Assembly: GCA_947561395.2 (NCBI GenBank)
Contig: OX387193.1
Coordinates: 682,001 to 746,000, forward strand
Direction: 5' to 3'
Length of the DNA: 64,000 nucleotides
DNA from: Buxus sempervirens
Taxonomy: Eukaryota > Streptophyta > Magnoliopsida > Buxales > Buxaceae
In this document: piece by piece, positions 23,626-35,540 of the stretch
Layout: each line of letters starts with the position of its first letter
Numbering within the stretch: the first letter of the stretch is position 1
Notes under the pieces: model-generated
What the model was told of the DNA's origin: nothing
The model's input: only the letters and a program-made list of their open reading frames with translations
Databases searched by the model: none
Translations under genes and position numbers: made by a program

Positions 23626-26200
23626 CCTTAACGTTTCTTCGCCAGACGAAGAAAAAGGGAACCAAATCAGATCTAGATATCTCCCCGCAGTCGGAAGTCG
23701 GCAGTCGGCAACTATCTCGCCCTTTCTCTTTCAGGATAATAACGCACTTATATACTTGGGACGGAGAAGGGTGATGACGACGATGATATCCCTCCACATC
23801 AACGCTCTGTAGTCTACAGTGCACTACACGGGCGTTACAGATCATAAGGGCCAGAGGCCCTTCAACACGTCAGATTGGAAACCGTTGCTCTCTTCTTTGG
23901 ACGTCGCCGCAATGGGTTTCAAGATATTGGGTCCACTATTAGAGTCCATTTAGGAGTTACGTCACCGATGGCCTTGAACCCTCCAATCGGGAACTGCCGA
24001 TTTTTCATAAAAGGCCGGTCCGCTTTAATCTGATTCAACTTGTTGTTTAATCCAAGAGCTGGCAAAATGTGATCCACCCAATTTAAACGGGTTTGGATTG
24101 ATCTGTATATTAATTGGGTTAAGGTTTTTTGAAATTTTTATTTTTCAATTTTGGGGGGTCTTATGTCAGTGGCGAAGGACCATTGGGTCATCATATCTGT
24201 AAAACTGCATTTTTAAAAAACAATATTTACTTCGTAAATCCTTCCAGTCTAGTGAAAAAGATGACTGATTGCTGATTTCCCCCCAAAACTAAACAAATTA
24301 GGAAAGGATGAAAACGGGAAAATTAAAGCATCACTAATTTCTGTTAATTTGCGTCTCCATCCAGTCCAGTGAAAAAGGAGGCTTTGAGTTAAGGCGTTTG
24401 TTGGGTTGGATCCTTGTAAATCCTTCAGCCGGCATGCATGTCTATGTCGTTTTGAGTCTTTGACACAACAAATTGACCACATTAATTAATGGGGGAAAAT
24501 CAACGATAACGTGTTGAGATGGATATGATTTTATAAAACAACTAAAATAGCAAAATACTCCAAATGTTGGGGGTCTAATTCTCAGAATGTTTATTTCTTG
24601 GAACGGAGGCTATATATATATGTTGGCCCACCCACCAACCACAACAAGTCATAAAATCAGACGGTATACGGATGCAATGACTTGGAAGTCGGACAACGGT
24701 TTCTTTCTCAATTCAGATTTCAGACTTGACTAAGTGCGGTGGGTGGATGGAGTGGGTGGAAGGACGGCATCACCACATATATTGATTGGTTTTTCAAACA
24801 TTTGGGGTCTCATTGGTTGCAGTCTCGCCCTCACTTTTTTTCCTTTTAACTCACCTAACACTCTTTGAAAGATAAAACCACCTTATTATATACTTAATAG
24901 ACATTTGTCAATGACTTGTGCACCCACTGCGCTACTATTTTAAGGTCCACGGTTTACATGATTCGTCCATTACATTATGACTCCGAAGGTGCCTTAGAAG
25001 TATAAGCAAAGTAAAATCTAAGATGAGGGAAAATGTTAACTGACAAAAAATGATTCAGTTCAAATCTCTTATACTAATGTTTAATACAGAAAAAAGGAGT
25101 CTGTCAGTCAATAAATCAAAAAAGATTGGGTAACAAAAGTCATTGATTTCAAATAATCAACCAAACTGCCCATGTAATTTATATTATCTTTTGTTCTATG
25201 CACAAAGCTAATCTGATTAAAGCTTTCGATTGACATTTACCTACCACAACAGATAACTACGCAGTGCCTTCAGCTCTCTCTCCCTATAACTTGTGTTTGT
25301 ATGCGCGTGTCTATAACGACAAATAAACCTTATATGATCAATAAGGTTCACTTCTTGCAAAAGAAATCTTCTACACTAAAAGTGACAGCGTTAATAATTA
25401 TTTTCAGGTCAAAATATAATTTTGTAATAATTCTGCCGAAGAAGAAGTAACAGCAAATTTACATAGAAATAGCTTTCAAGTTTTTCCCTTCTTTTATGAA
25501 TTATTGTTATTATTATTATTTTTTATATCAATTTACGTGTGGGCCAGCTCATGAACCCAACCAGGGATACACCTTGCCTTATGGGCGTCCAGAGTGGGTG
25601 AACAAGGGCTCTAACCCATGTATCGGGTATTATTACAACCGAGACTTTTAACCACAAGAATAGACAGCACCATCCTCAAAATTTTACGTCCTGCACAACA
25701 CGCGTTCCTTCCAAGTTACCGAAAGTATCGCTCTCAATCGGAAGTATGTGTTTAACCATATATCCATGCTATTAATAAAGGGAAGAAGAGAAAATATTCT
25801 TCCTAGATTTTGGCCTCCTTCTTTTCTTCCTTTTTCTTTTTTCAACTATTACCTTCCCTAACTAAAACAATCCAAAACTATAACCATCCCACTACTCTTT
25901 CGTCATTTGAATTTTGAATTTAAATCACTACTTAATTATATGTTACAATTAAGGTAAGGTCGTACAATATACACATGCTAGTATGCTACTACTAATATAT
26001 GTATGTATTTATGAGATATATATTTTGTTTCATAATTAAATATAATTCAGTGGTCGTAAAGTGCGTGGCACGGGACCAACGTCGACTAATAATAAAAATC
26101 ATAGCACCGGAAACAAGAGCAGAGGATTTGGTCCCACTTTGTGGTGGGAAAACTAATCTTCTTCCACAATAGTGGCATATTGCAGTAGGTCCCGCGACTT
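23626..26200. other. Intergenic region between the NAC-alpha and COMT genes
   Basis: The first few hundred bases upstream of 23625 are GC-richer and should be the NAC-alpha promoter and leader; no clear TATA box was seen there. The rest is AT-rich with no supported gene. Around 24050-24120 is a short stretch reminiscent of degraded hAT ends (AAACGGGTTTGG), too weak to define. Confidence 0.45.
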
Positions 26201-26206
26201 TTCCGC

Positions 26207-26247
26207 TATATATAATATAGCCTGTGTGTGGGCAAAAGGTCAGGTAG

Positions 26248-26283
<36 letters not shown>
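26207..26283 (+). promoter_or_regulatory. COMT-gene TATA box and CT-repeat leader
   Basis: TATATATAATATAG begins at 26207, about 150 bp before the start codon. A (CT)n tract fills about 26252-26283 in the presumed 5' UTR. The arrangement resembles that at 8857-8899. Confidence 0.6.
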
Positions 26284-26289
<6 letters not shown>

Positions 26290-26358
26290 AGTCTATACCC
26301 CACCCCCTTCATTCTTCTCCTTTTCACGGTGGACACCGAAGCCGGTCGATCGAGAAAA

Positions 26359-28644
26359 ATGGGAACGACGGGAGAAAGCCAGATGAAACCCATTAGCAAG
26401 GAAGAGGAGGAAGATGAGCAAGCCTTCTTGTGTGCTATGCAATTAGCCAGCGGTTCGGTCCTGCCCATGGTCTTAAAAGCGGCCATCGAGCTCGACCTCC
26501 TGGAAATCATAGCCAAAATAGGAGCTAGCGGACACGTCTCCCCCTTCGAAATCGCTTCTCATCTCCCTACAGAGAATCCAGATGCCCCCGTCATGCTGGA
26601 TCGTGTCCTTCGCCTCCTGGCGAGCTACTCTGTTCTTACTTCCTCCTTGCGCACACTCGAAGATGGCCGAATCGAGAGGCTCTACGGTCTCGCTCCCGCG
26701 TGTAAGTTCTTGATCAAGGACCAGGACGGAGTGGCCATCGCTCCTCTGTCGCTCATGAATCAGGATAAGGTCCTTATGGAGAGCTGGTAGCTACTGCTCT
26801 CGATCTTCACATTTATCTCTTACTCCGTCATTATTTTATTTATTTATTTTTTCATCAATGGTGATTTTGATGATTTTCTTTCCTTTTTTTTTTTTTAATC
26901 GTTTTTTTTTAAACATTGCTTTAATCTTCACCTTGATGATTCGAGACCTACACCGCCGTCCGATCCTGATTTAGAAATTGATTAAGGAGGATTGGATACC
27001 ACCGTCCAAGTAAGGATGGCCTTCCAATCCTTGGAACAGGATGGGACACGCACTATGATTTGAATGACTAGTTACTGAATTTTCTGTTTATCACTGAATT
27101 ACTATTTTACTTGGAGTGTATGCCGTGACACCAATAATGACATGATACGCAAGTGGAGCAGAAATTGCCGAATACATGTCCATCGCTCCATGATTGATGG
27201 CTGCCAGGGCAGAAAAAGTTTTGCACTGTGCAGACAGCATATCCTTTTTCTCTTCGCTTTGATGGCCCTGACGGCATTTGTATTGGTCATTGACTGGTAA
27301 CAGTAGATGTAACAGGCCACTAACGTGATTAGACTTAGATCCAATAAGAGTTTTCAACGTCACCACCGGGGAAAGTATATATATATATATATATAATTTT
27401 TTTATTTTGGTCTTTTCGTGACAAACTCCCTTATCCTGAGGCCTTCTAATTAAACAAAAGTTTATCTTTCTCCCACCCAACCCAAATAGACAATTAAATT
27501 TTTAGGTGTCAGTTTTACTTTTCTTTCCCTTGAAACATTGTTTCAAACATTTTTTTGGTGTTAATTAATTAAGTTGGTTACAATTAAGTAGAATTGGTGT
27601 GTTATTCACATGCTGCAGGTTCTACCTGAAGGATTCGATTCTTTTAGGTGGAATTCCATTTAACCGGGCCCATGGAATGACTTCGTTTGATTACCACGGC
27701 AAGGACCTTCGATTCAATAAGATTTTCAACAAGGGAATGTCAGATCACAGCACCATGACCATGAAGAAGATCCTCCAGATATACAAAGGGTTCGAAGGCC
27801 TCAAGTCGGTGGTGGACGTTGGTGGCGGTACCGGAGCAACCCTTAGCATGATTATCTCCAAGTACCCCACAATCAAAGGCATTAACTTCGACTTGCCTCA
27901 CGTAATCCATGACGCCCCATCTTATCCTGGTACGCTTACGGATCACGTTTCCACAATACTCACAGTCACACCATGAAATTAAGTCACAAGCCCTGATCGG
28001 AGAGCCGTGTGTTTTGTGAGTGCAGGTGTGGAGCACGTCGGGGGAGATATGTTTGTCAGTGTACCAAAAGGAGACGCTATTTTCATGAAGGTGAGTATGA
28101 ATTGAATTTAACGAAAAATCGTCACTTTCCCCTGTCCCCGTCTTCCTCAAGGTCATACCAACCGCACCCACCAAATATAGGGATATCATATTCATATATA
28201 ATATTTTTTGCACCCATGGGCCCGTTTGAGGCGCTAAATTCTTCAAGTGGTAATCCACTGTGCTTGTTTTTTTAGGCTGTGGGGATCGATCATGCGTCTA
28301 ACTAATATTGCTGTGTAACATACGTTGCATATATGGGTTTGTTACAGTGGATATGCCACGATTGGAGCGACGATCATTGCAAGAAATTCCTGAACAAGTG
28401 CTATGAAGCGCTGCCTGAAAATGGGAAGATGATTATTGCGGAATGCATTCTGCCGGTAGCAGCAGAGACTAATCTGGCGGCGCAGGCGGTGTTCCACATT
28501 GACACCATCATGTTGGCTCACAACCCTGGAGGCAAAGAGAGGACGGAGAAAGAGTTCGAGGCCTTGGCAAAGTCGGCTGGATTTAATGGCTTTCATGTCA
28601 TGTGCTGTGCTTACAATACTTGGATCATGGAATTCCGCAAGTGA
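26359..28644 (+). CDS. COMT-type S-adenosylmethionine-dependent O-methyltransferase
   Basis: Plant type-1 O-methyltransferase of the caffeic acid/5-hydroxyferulic acid group, which methylates phenolic hydroxyls in lignin and related phenylpropanoid synthesis in the cytosol. Four exons, 26359-26786, 27619-27929, 28026-28090 and 28348-28644, all GT-AG with consistent phases, encode 366 residues, the usual COMT size. The N-terminal half is the dimerisation domain ([17 protein letters not shown]). The methyltransferase fold shows the SAM loop [22 protein letters not shown], the catalytic His block KWICHDWSD, the AECILPV strand, and [16 protein letters not shown] with the conserved Glu. Substrate-pocket segments [12 protein letters not shown] and NKGMSDHS are family-like. 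A GTG 30 bp upstream is in frame, but the ATG giving MGTTGE is the sound start. The exact substrate (caffeate, flavonoid or other phenol) cannot be read from sequence. Confidence 0.93.
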
Positions 28645-30246
28645 AGAAATATCCTGAATGGGTGCAAAAGGCTTGGGGCACCAATGTATGGCTTAGGGTC
28701 TTCTGGGTTTCAGTCTCCCTCATGAGTGGCTTCCTTGGTTTTTTGTTAGCTATTATCGTATCGCATAGAGAACAAATGAAAGAAGTTGAATCCATGTATG
28801 TCATTATTAATATCGAATAAAAATTTTATGGGTTGAGCTCATATAATAATTTTCTTGACAATCCAGTTGCTGCATTAGAATGTTGTACGAAACAAGTTCA
28901 AGTTCAAATGGAATCAATTCTAGTTATAACGTTGGCTGGCTTCGAATCTCAATACAATAGAAAATTTAGAGTACGTTGATCCATCCGATTTTGATCGAAA
29001 GCGTATCTTCTGAGTATGATATCCAATCGAGGTTGGGGACAACCTACACTAGGGAGCATGAGGGAGAGGAATAACATGATCAATCGTGAAAACGTAAGGC
29101 TGGCCCACCATATGGAATTAAAAACAAAAGTGTTTTGGTTCAAAACTCTCTCCCTACCTCTCGTAAATATGTAAGTATATGTTTATGTTTATGCAAATAA
29201 TTAAGTCAATCCAAATGAAGCCGACCCGAACCCAACCTCAAAATAAATGCTAAGCTCGGGCTCTGGGTTGGGTTGGGCGGGCTTCTGCCGTTGGGTCAGG
29301 TTTGCAGCTCTGATCTCAAGGAGGTCATTCCTTATTGTTTGTGGACCAAGACTGCGCCAGCATCGCTGAGGAGATTACACAAGTCTTTTTTTTTTTTGTT
29401 GGTAAAAAAGGAGATTACACAAGTCGTGTACGACGCCTTTTTTGAGGTCTAATTAAATCGTATCCATTGACCTTTGACGAGTGAAGAAAAGTAGGAGAGA
29501 TGGATCTATTGACTGTACGTGGATTGCCTGAGCGATTACCGGTCAATGGTGGCGGAAATCGAAGAGACGAAGGGCTCCTGGTCTCTACGACACTCATTCC
29601 AGAATTCAGATGGCGGAGGAAAAATAAACACAAAATTGCTTGCCTGTAAAGTGTAAAGTGTGAAGTGTTAATACCCTTTTCCATTCATCCCGTGCTTTGC
29701 TGGGGTGTATTTCTCCAATTGAGATCCTGTGTGGGACCTTTATCTACGTCATCCGTCCTATGAGCCTTTAATCTGATGAATCAGCTGAGGACACGTCCGA
29801 CGAGTAAGTAAAAGGAGGCAAGTTCGGCTCGGGGGTCCATGGAGGAAGAAGCTTGTTCATCCCGAGATACACTCATGGCTTCTGTTTACCAAAAGCTCTA
29901 AAGTAGATGCGCCTTTCTCTGAGCAGATCTGCTTTCTGAAAAGTCTGTAGGCTTAGGCTCGGAATCTCTGCCCTCCACCAGTAAAAGTAGTTGTCAGCGT
30001 TTCCCGACGACAGTCCTCAGATACGTACACAGTCGGAGGGGGAAGACTCCTCGAACATACGCTAGTCTCCTTCCAAATTTCCGTCAAGGCCATTTTAATT
30101 ATTTAACGGAAAGCCCTTATACTTTCTCATATTTGTTCACATCATCCTCCGTATTTTCAGCCATGGCCCCTTCTTTTGGGACCGGCTATTTTCTCCTATT
30201 TTATTTTAGAAGCCCTTTAGAAAGTGAGCATGTCATGTATATATCA
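28645..30246. other. Intergenic region between the COMT gene and the MULE
   Basis: It holds the likely COMT 3' UTR and no further supported gene. Near 29215-29320 is a patch of CCGACCCGAACCCAACC and GGGTTGGGTTGGGCGGG ending GCAGCTCTGA, which looks like a worn hAT MITE. A poly(T) mini-insert lies at 29386-29409. Confidence 0.45.
29386..29409 (-). mobile_element. Ultra-short poly(A) retroposed insertion with a 16-bp target duplication
   Basis: A 24-bp insert, on the minus strand TTTTTTACCAAC plus about twelve A, lies between exact copies of GGAGATTACACAAGTC (29370-29385 and 29410-29425). It belongs to the same class as the inserts at 9616, 12629, 60841 and 61612. Confidence 0.65.
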
Positions 30247-30255
30247 AAGAAAAAA

Positions 30256-31532
30256 GGGAAAATTTTAGAAAAGTGCTACTTTACCGCTAATATTCGAAAA
30301 ACATGCTATAAAGATGCGTAATTTCAGAAACATGCCACTTTTGAGATTTAATTTCAGAAAGGGGTCATTGCACGTTTGGCATATTTGCAATGCCCAAATT
30401 ACCCCTAAATAAAAGGGGGAAAGGAGCTTCTCTCCTCCGCTATTCATTTCCAAAAAACACAGAGGGCGATTTCTCTCCGATGAAGGCGACCCCTTTTCCT
30501 CTCCTTTTTCCCGTTCCTTCGTTTTTTAGAGATTCTCTTTCTCTTTTTAACGTTTCTTTCTCTTTGTAGCTCGATCTCTCTGATTCTGTCTGTAGCCGAA
30601 ATCTGTGGGCTATTTCGATAGATTGAGGGGAAGAATGAACCTTGGAGGTCTTGGATCGGGCAACCAGGTTGTTTTCTCAAGTGGATTGTGGTAAAATTTG
30701 AGTTTTTTTGTTCAAATCGGTTGATAATCGTCGGAAATCATGTTTCTTCTTGATTGGTTCTACGGTGTTCTAGCGTCCCTGGGTCTATGGTAGAAAGAGG
30801 CCAAGATCTTGTTTCTAGGGCTTGATAATGCTGGAAAGACAACGTTGCTTCACATGTTGAAAGATTAGATTACTTTTCTTTTTGTTCTCTTTTATTCCTA
30901 TTTTATTACAGATTTTTTACTGTAGTAATGATTTCATAGGGAAAATATGATTTATGAAGATTTCTTAGTTTTTTTTTTTTGGTTTTTTTTTCTAAGATGT
31001 CTTGTTCGATTGATTTCAGAGATTAGTTCAGCATCAGCCAACACAGTATCCGACATCGGAAGAATTGAGTATTGGAAAATCAAGTTCAAGGCCTTCGATT
31101 TGGGAGGGCATCAGATCGCTCGCAGAGTCTGGAAGGACTACTACGCCAAGGTACTATTGAATTGCAAAATCAAGATTAGATTTGTTGCTATGTCACGTTT
31201 ATTTAGTGAGTTGATTCTCCTTAAACATATTTTTATGTGTCAAGGCACTGTAGTTTGCTTCTTTCTTAATTTTATTGTTTATGGCCGGAGTACCTTCAAT
31301 ACATAGATTTTCAATTGTTTTTGTCATTTATGAGCAATGTTAATGTTCTGGAGCTTGTTCGTGGCCCTTTTACATGATTTCTAAAGCTCTTTTTCCATTT
31401 TCAGACTTTTGCAATCAAATTGATATTTGTGAAGTTTTATTAGTTTGATTGGAGATACATAACATATGGATTAGAAGTTAGGCTCAGTTTGGATTTGCTC
31501 TTAGAAAGCTACTGTCAAAAGTGTGAAAGCAA
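30256..31532 (+). repeat. Left terminal inverted repeat of the Pack-MULE
   Basis: It is the reverse complement of 35541-36824 with scattered substitutions and small indels. The outer 200 bp or so look like the original MULE terminus. The inner 1.1 kb is SAR1-derived: leader, exon 1, intron, exon 2 and part of the next intron. Homology stops at GTGTGAAAGCAA. Confidence 0.93.
30740..31150 (+). pseudogene. SAR1 GTPase 5' fragment, left arm (pseudogene)
   Basis: SAR1 is the small GTPase that starts COPII coat assembly at the ER. Exon 1 (30740-30868) begins [17 protein letters not shown] and has the P-loop GLDNAGKTT. Exon 2 (31020-31150) has [17 protein letters not shown] and, out of frame, the DLGGHQ switch region. 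There are three lesions: TAG at 30791-30793 where the right arm has CAG (Gln), TAG replacing the family Glu codon at the end of exon 1 (30866-30868) together with a lost donor GT, and a one-base deletion in exon 2 after Gly-Lys. The rest of the gene (NKxD and later motifs) is absent. It cannot make SAR1. Confidence 0.9.
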
Positions 31533-31956
31533 GGGTTCTTCTAGATGAGATGTTAAATGGGACTTGAATGATTGTTGAGTTTATTTTCTAGGTTTCTTCC
31601 CTTTTATAACTCTTCTTTCTTTTATAAAGTAGATTCCTCATTAAAGAAAAAAATTTATTGCATCTTAAGAGAAAATTTATCACATCTTGAGAGTCTTGTA
31701 AACTTTTATCTATCTGGATATTTTTCATCATCATTTTATCTTTTATATTGAATCCATTTTTTTCTCATCTTGAAAATTTATTACATTTTTTTCTCTCCTT
31801 TGGGCTTGATGATGCCTTTTTGGAAATTGAAAAGAAATGAAAATATCTTCCAAAATTTAGTGGTTCCAAACACATTGTTATAATTATATGCCGTGCAAAC
31901 TCATCTTTGTTGGCTCCTCGCACTAGTAATTTTGACGAACTTTTTATCCTTTGCAG

Positions 31957-32378
31957 GTGGCTTACACTTTTGATGCAAGTCCTGATGCAGTTCTTATTGC
32001 ACAAAATAGAAAAATTGCTACCCTTTTGCTTAAAAGGCTTCTCTTCTACTTTCCTCACACATCTGGATACTGATCTGAATAGGTATTGTGTTTTCTGTTA
32101 TAGGCATGTTGCGACAAATACTTTGACGCATCATTACTCTTTTTCTTTTCCCCAGTTATGTACTTGGAGATAAATCGATGCTAAAAGATGCTGGTTGCTA
32201 GTCGATGAGGGATGTGGAAGCTTTGCAGGCGTCTCCAGAAATTAAGGATAACAATCAAACTCAGAAGTATAAAGGCAATGTTAGTTATTTCATATGCACA
32301 AGACCCGGGACAGGTCCGGTTTTGCTTGCCGACGAAGGTCAAGCTCTTTTGAATCCTAAGACTGGGCTTCCCAACTAA
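31957..32378 (+). pseudogene. Mevalonate diphosphate decarboxylase 3' fragment (pseudogene)
   Basis: MVD makes isopentenyl diphosphate in the mevalonate pathway. Two exon remnants match the plant MVD C-terminus: 31957-32082 ([19 protein letters not shown], then [10 protein letters not shown]) and 32156-32378 (YVLGDKSMLKDAG, then [19 protein letters not shown] and [12 protein letters not shown]). The intron borders AG/gtattg and cccag/T restore the Ser codon of the family junction, so genomic DNA rather than cDNA was captured. Lesions are a one-base insertion near 32064-32066, which shifts frame before the exon end, and TAG at 32199-32201. All upstream exons are missing. The sequence on to about 32.9 kb may be MVD 3' UTR. 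Confidence 0.88.
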
Positions 32379-33049
32379 GCAGCTTCAGGGAGATGCATTT
32401 CTTGTATTCGAGTTCTTCTTCTGAATTCGCTCCTTGACTTTTGGTGTTTCTTAAAAAAATTTGCAGATTTCATGACCTGTCATGTTTGCTAGTTGCTTGA
32501 TTTTTGGTTGACATAATTGGGGTTTTGAAGTATTGTTGATCCTCCTAGAAGCATAGAGTTCATGCTTTTAGCTTACTTTGCAATTTCAGATTCTCAGATA
32601 GGTAGTTCTCCTTTTTTTTCCTAAATTACAAATCTTAGGACATGAGGTTTGCAGTGTCTGGGTCCAGTGGGACATTCTATATGCACGTCCAGATGCCATT
32701 TTGCTTCAATGTAAGGCAAAGCTTATTCTGTTTGTGGCTGTTTGTGGGGCAACAGACTTGGTTGTTTGTTGCTAAAGTCCAGAATATGTAATGTGAAATG
32801 GTGCTCTGGCTAACCCGGGCTGTTCCATCTGGTAAGACGTCCCTCCAATTAGCAACACTAAGCTTATCTATACTTACTGTATGTACAATAAAAAAGGCCC
32901 CTTTGGAAATTGTGCCAAGTATTTTTTTGACCTTTTAATGTTGTTTTATCCTTTATATTTGCATGGTTAAATTTATCCTTTTTCATTTTTTACATTTCAA
33001 AAGATGTCTTTAAACAATTTTTAGTAAGGACATTCTAGTATGGCTCAAG

Positions 33050-34740
33050 CGCATCAATATCGGACTCGATATATTTTGTATTTCACTCGAGCATAGTTTA
33101 CATAGGGTTCAAGCGCATCAATATCGGACTCGAGGTATTTTATTAAAGGCTCGAGCGTAGCATACATGGAACTTGAGTGTTGCATACGTGAGACTCAAGC
33201 TAAGTTACGTAGGATTCAAGCCTATCAATATGAGACTCGAGCGTATTTTATTGAAGGGTCGAACGTATCATACGTGGGATTCGAGCATATCATACGTGGG
33301 ACTCGAGCTATTTTATTGAGGACTCGAGCGTAGCATATCGGGACTCGAGCTATTTTATTGAGGACTCGAGCGTAGCATACCGGGACTCGAGCGTATCATA
33401 CGTGGGACTCGAGCTATTTTATTGAGGACTCGAGCGTAGCATACCGGGACTCGAGCGTATCATACGTGGGACTCGAGCTATTTTATTGAGGACTCGAGCG
33501 TAGCATACCGGGACTCGAGCGTATCATACGTGGGACTCGAGCTATTTTATTGAGGACTCGAGCGTAGCATACCGGGACTCGAGCGTATCATACGTGGGAC
33601 TCGAGCTATTTTATTGAGGACTCGAGCGTAGCATACCGGGACTCGAGCGTATCATACGTGGGACTCGAGCTATTTTATTGAGGACTCGAGCGTAGCATAC
33701 CGGGACTCGAGCGTATCATACGTGGGACTCGAGCTATTTTATTGAGGACTCGAGCGTAGCATACATGGGACTCGAGCGTATCATACGTGGGACTCGAGCT
33801 ATTTTATTGAGAACTCGAGCGTAGCATACATGGGACTCGAGCGTATCATACGTAAGACTCGAGCTATTTTATTGAGGACTCGAGTGTAGCATACATGGGA
33901 CTCGAGCATATCATACGTGGGACTCGAGCTATTTTATTGAGAACTCGAGCGTAGCATACATGGGATTCGAGCATATTATATGTGAGACTCAAGCTATTTT
34001 ATTGAGGACTCGAGCGTAACATACATGGGACTCGAGCGTAGCATACGTGGGACTCGAGCTATTTTATTGAGGACTCGAGCTTAGCATACATGGGATTCGA
34101 GCATATCATACGTGAGACTCGAGCTATTTTATTGAGGACTCGAGCGTAGCATACATAGGACTCGAGCGTATTATAGGTGGGACTCGAGCTATTTTATTGA
34201 GGACTCGAGCGTAGCATACATAGGACTCGAGCGTATTATAGGTGGGACTCGAGCTATTTTATTGAGGACTCGAGCGTAACATACATGGGACTCGAGCGTA
34301 GCATACATGAGACTCGAGCTAGTTTACGTAGGACTCAAGCACCTTAATAGGGGACTTAAGCTATTTTATTGAGGACTCGAGCGTAGCATACATGGGACTC
34401 GAGTATATAATACATGGGACACAAGTGTATCGTACATGGGACTCACGCAACTTTATGTTGGATCGAGCGCGACAAACATGGGACTCAAGCTACTTTAAGT
34501 TTGACTCAAGTGTGCATAAATGGGACTCAAACGTAACATACATGGGACTCAAGCGTAACAATCTAAATCATTCTTCACTATTTGACGAACTAAGACACGA
34601 GTAGAGCATACGTGGGACTCGAGCGTAGGATACATGGGACTCAAGCATAGCATACGTGGGACTCAAGTTAGTTTATGTAGGACTCAAGCGTATCAATATG
34701 GGACTTCTGGCTATTTTATTAAGGACTCGAGCATAGGATA
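33050..34740. repeat. Hierarchical 64-bp tandem array inside the Pack-MULE
   Basis: The core (about 33290-33770) is a near-perfect 64-bp period made of three related units of 22, 20 and 22 bp, each starting GGGACTCGAGC or GGACTCGAGC. Every subunit has a CTCGAG palindrome. Towards both ends copies diverge, with period slippage and many CTCGAG to CTCAAG changes. There is no sustained reading frame and no known protein. The array sits between the MVD fragment and the right half of the element, near the centre of the inverted repeat. Confidence 0.95.
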
Positions 34741-34759
34741 CATGGGGCTCGAAAGAGTA

Positions 34760-35540
34760 AAATAAAAAGAGCAATGCAACTCCTATCAAATCATATTGCA
34801 TAATAAAAGGCCTCATATGCATACACACTGACACTTTACATTTACTGCCCTATACCAACAACATAATCTGTGCTGCACCATGTAGTGGTATATCTTCAGA
34901 CACTATAAAGTATACAAATCAAGATAAAAACAAACCCAACAGCTGGAATTAGCTTCAAGATGATGCATTCTCTATAATTTCGGTTTAATCAAGCTTCTCC
35001 AAATGTCCACAAGCAAGGACGATGCTCGCTTTGAAATTTGCAAGATTTATGACATGTGGCATGTGGATTGATCATCTGTGTAAGAAAATATAAAGCAGTG
35101 AATGTTAATGAGTATTAGCAGGTTCATATACAACAAGAAAACGGGAGCAGGTAAATTAGTCCCCATTGGTAAGTAGTACAAAATTGTTTGAGTGCCATGT
35201 CACTGAGGCTACTGTACAAAATTGTTCTGCCCTGCAGTTCAAAACCAAAATGGAAGGTCTTCAAACACACTAATATAACCAATATACTCATTCAACTGCC
35301 ACATATTGGAAAATTTCAGACCACAATAACATGGTGGTCACTATGCTACCTCCCCAAACCCTTTTTCTAATGAGAAATGCTGAAAGCAATACAAAATGTT
35401 TTATTTCCACAATTTGCGATAATGTATTCTTTTGCACCAAGCGAATGGCATGGCACACAACCTACTTTTTAAACATAAAATCTGTATATTAGCAAATGGT
35501 TTTGCTTCGAGAAAATATCTAGAAAGATGCCTTTCTTTTT
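34760..35540. other. Unassigned interior of the Pack-MULE
   Basis: A 780-bp stretch between the tandem array and the right arm with no similarity I can name and no intact frame. It could be a third captured host fragment (UTR or intron) or original MULE interior. Confidence 0.4.

Noticed and set aside
27740..28258. 172-residue frame antisense to COMT exons 2 and 3
   Set aside because: Shadow of the COMT coding strand; it also crosses the COMT introns without any domain of its own.
33050..34740. CRISPR-like or coding-repeat interpretation of the regular array
   Set aside because: There are no unique spacers, the repeats are contiguous, the host is a plant, and stops interrupt every frame.
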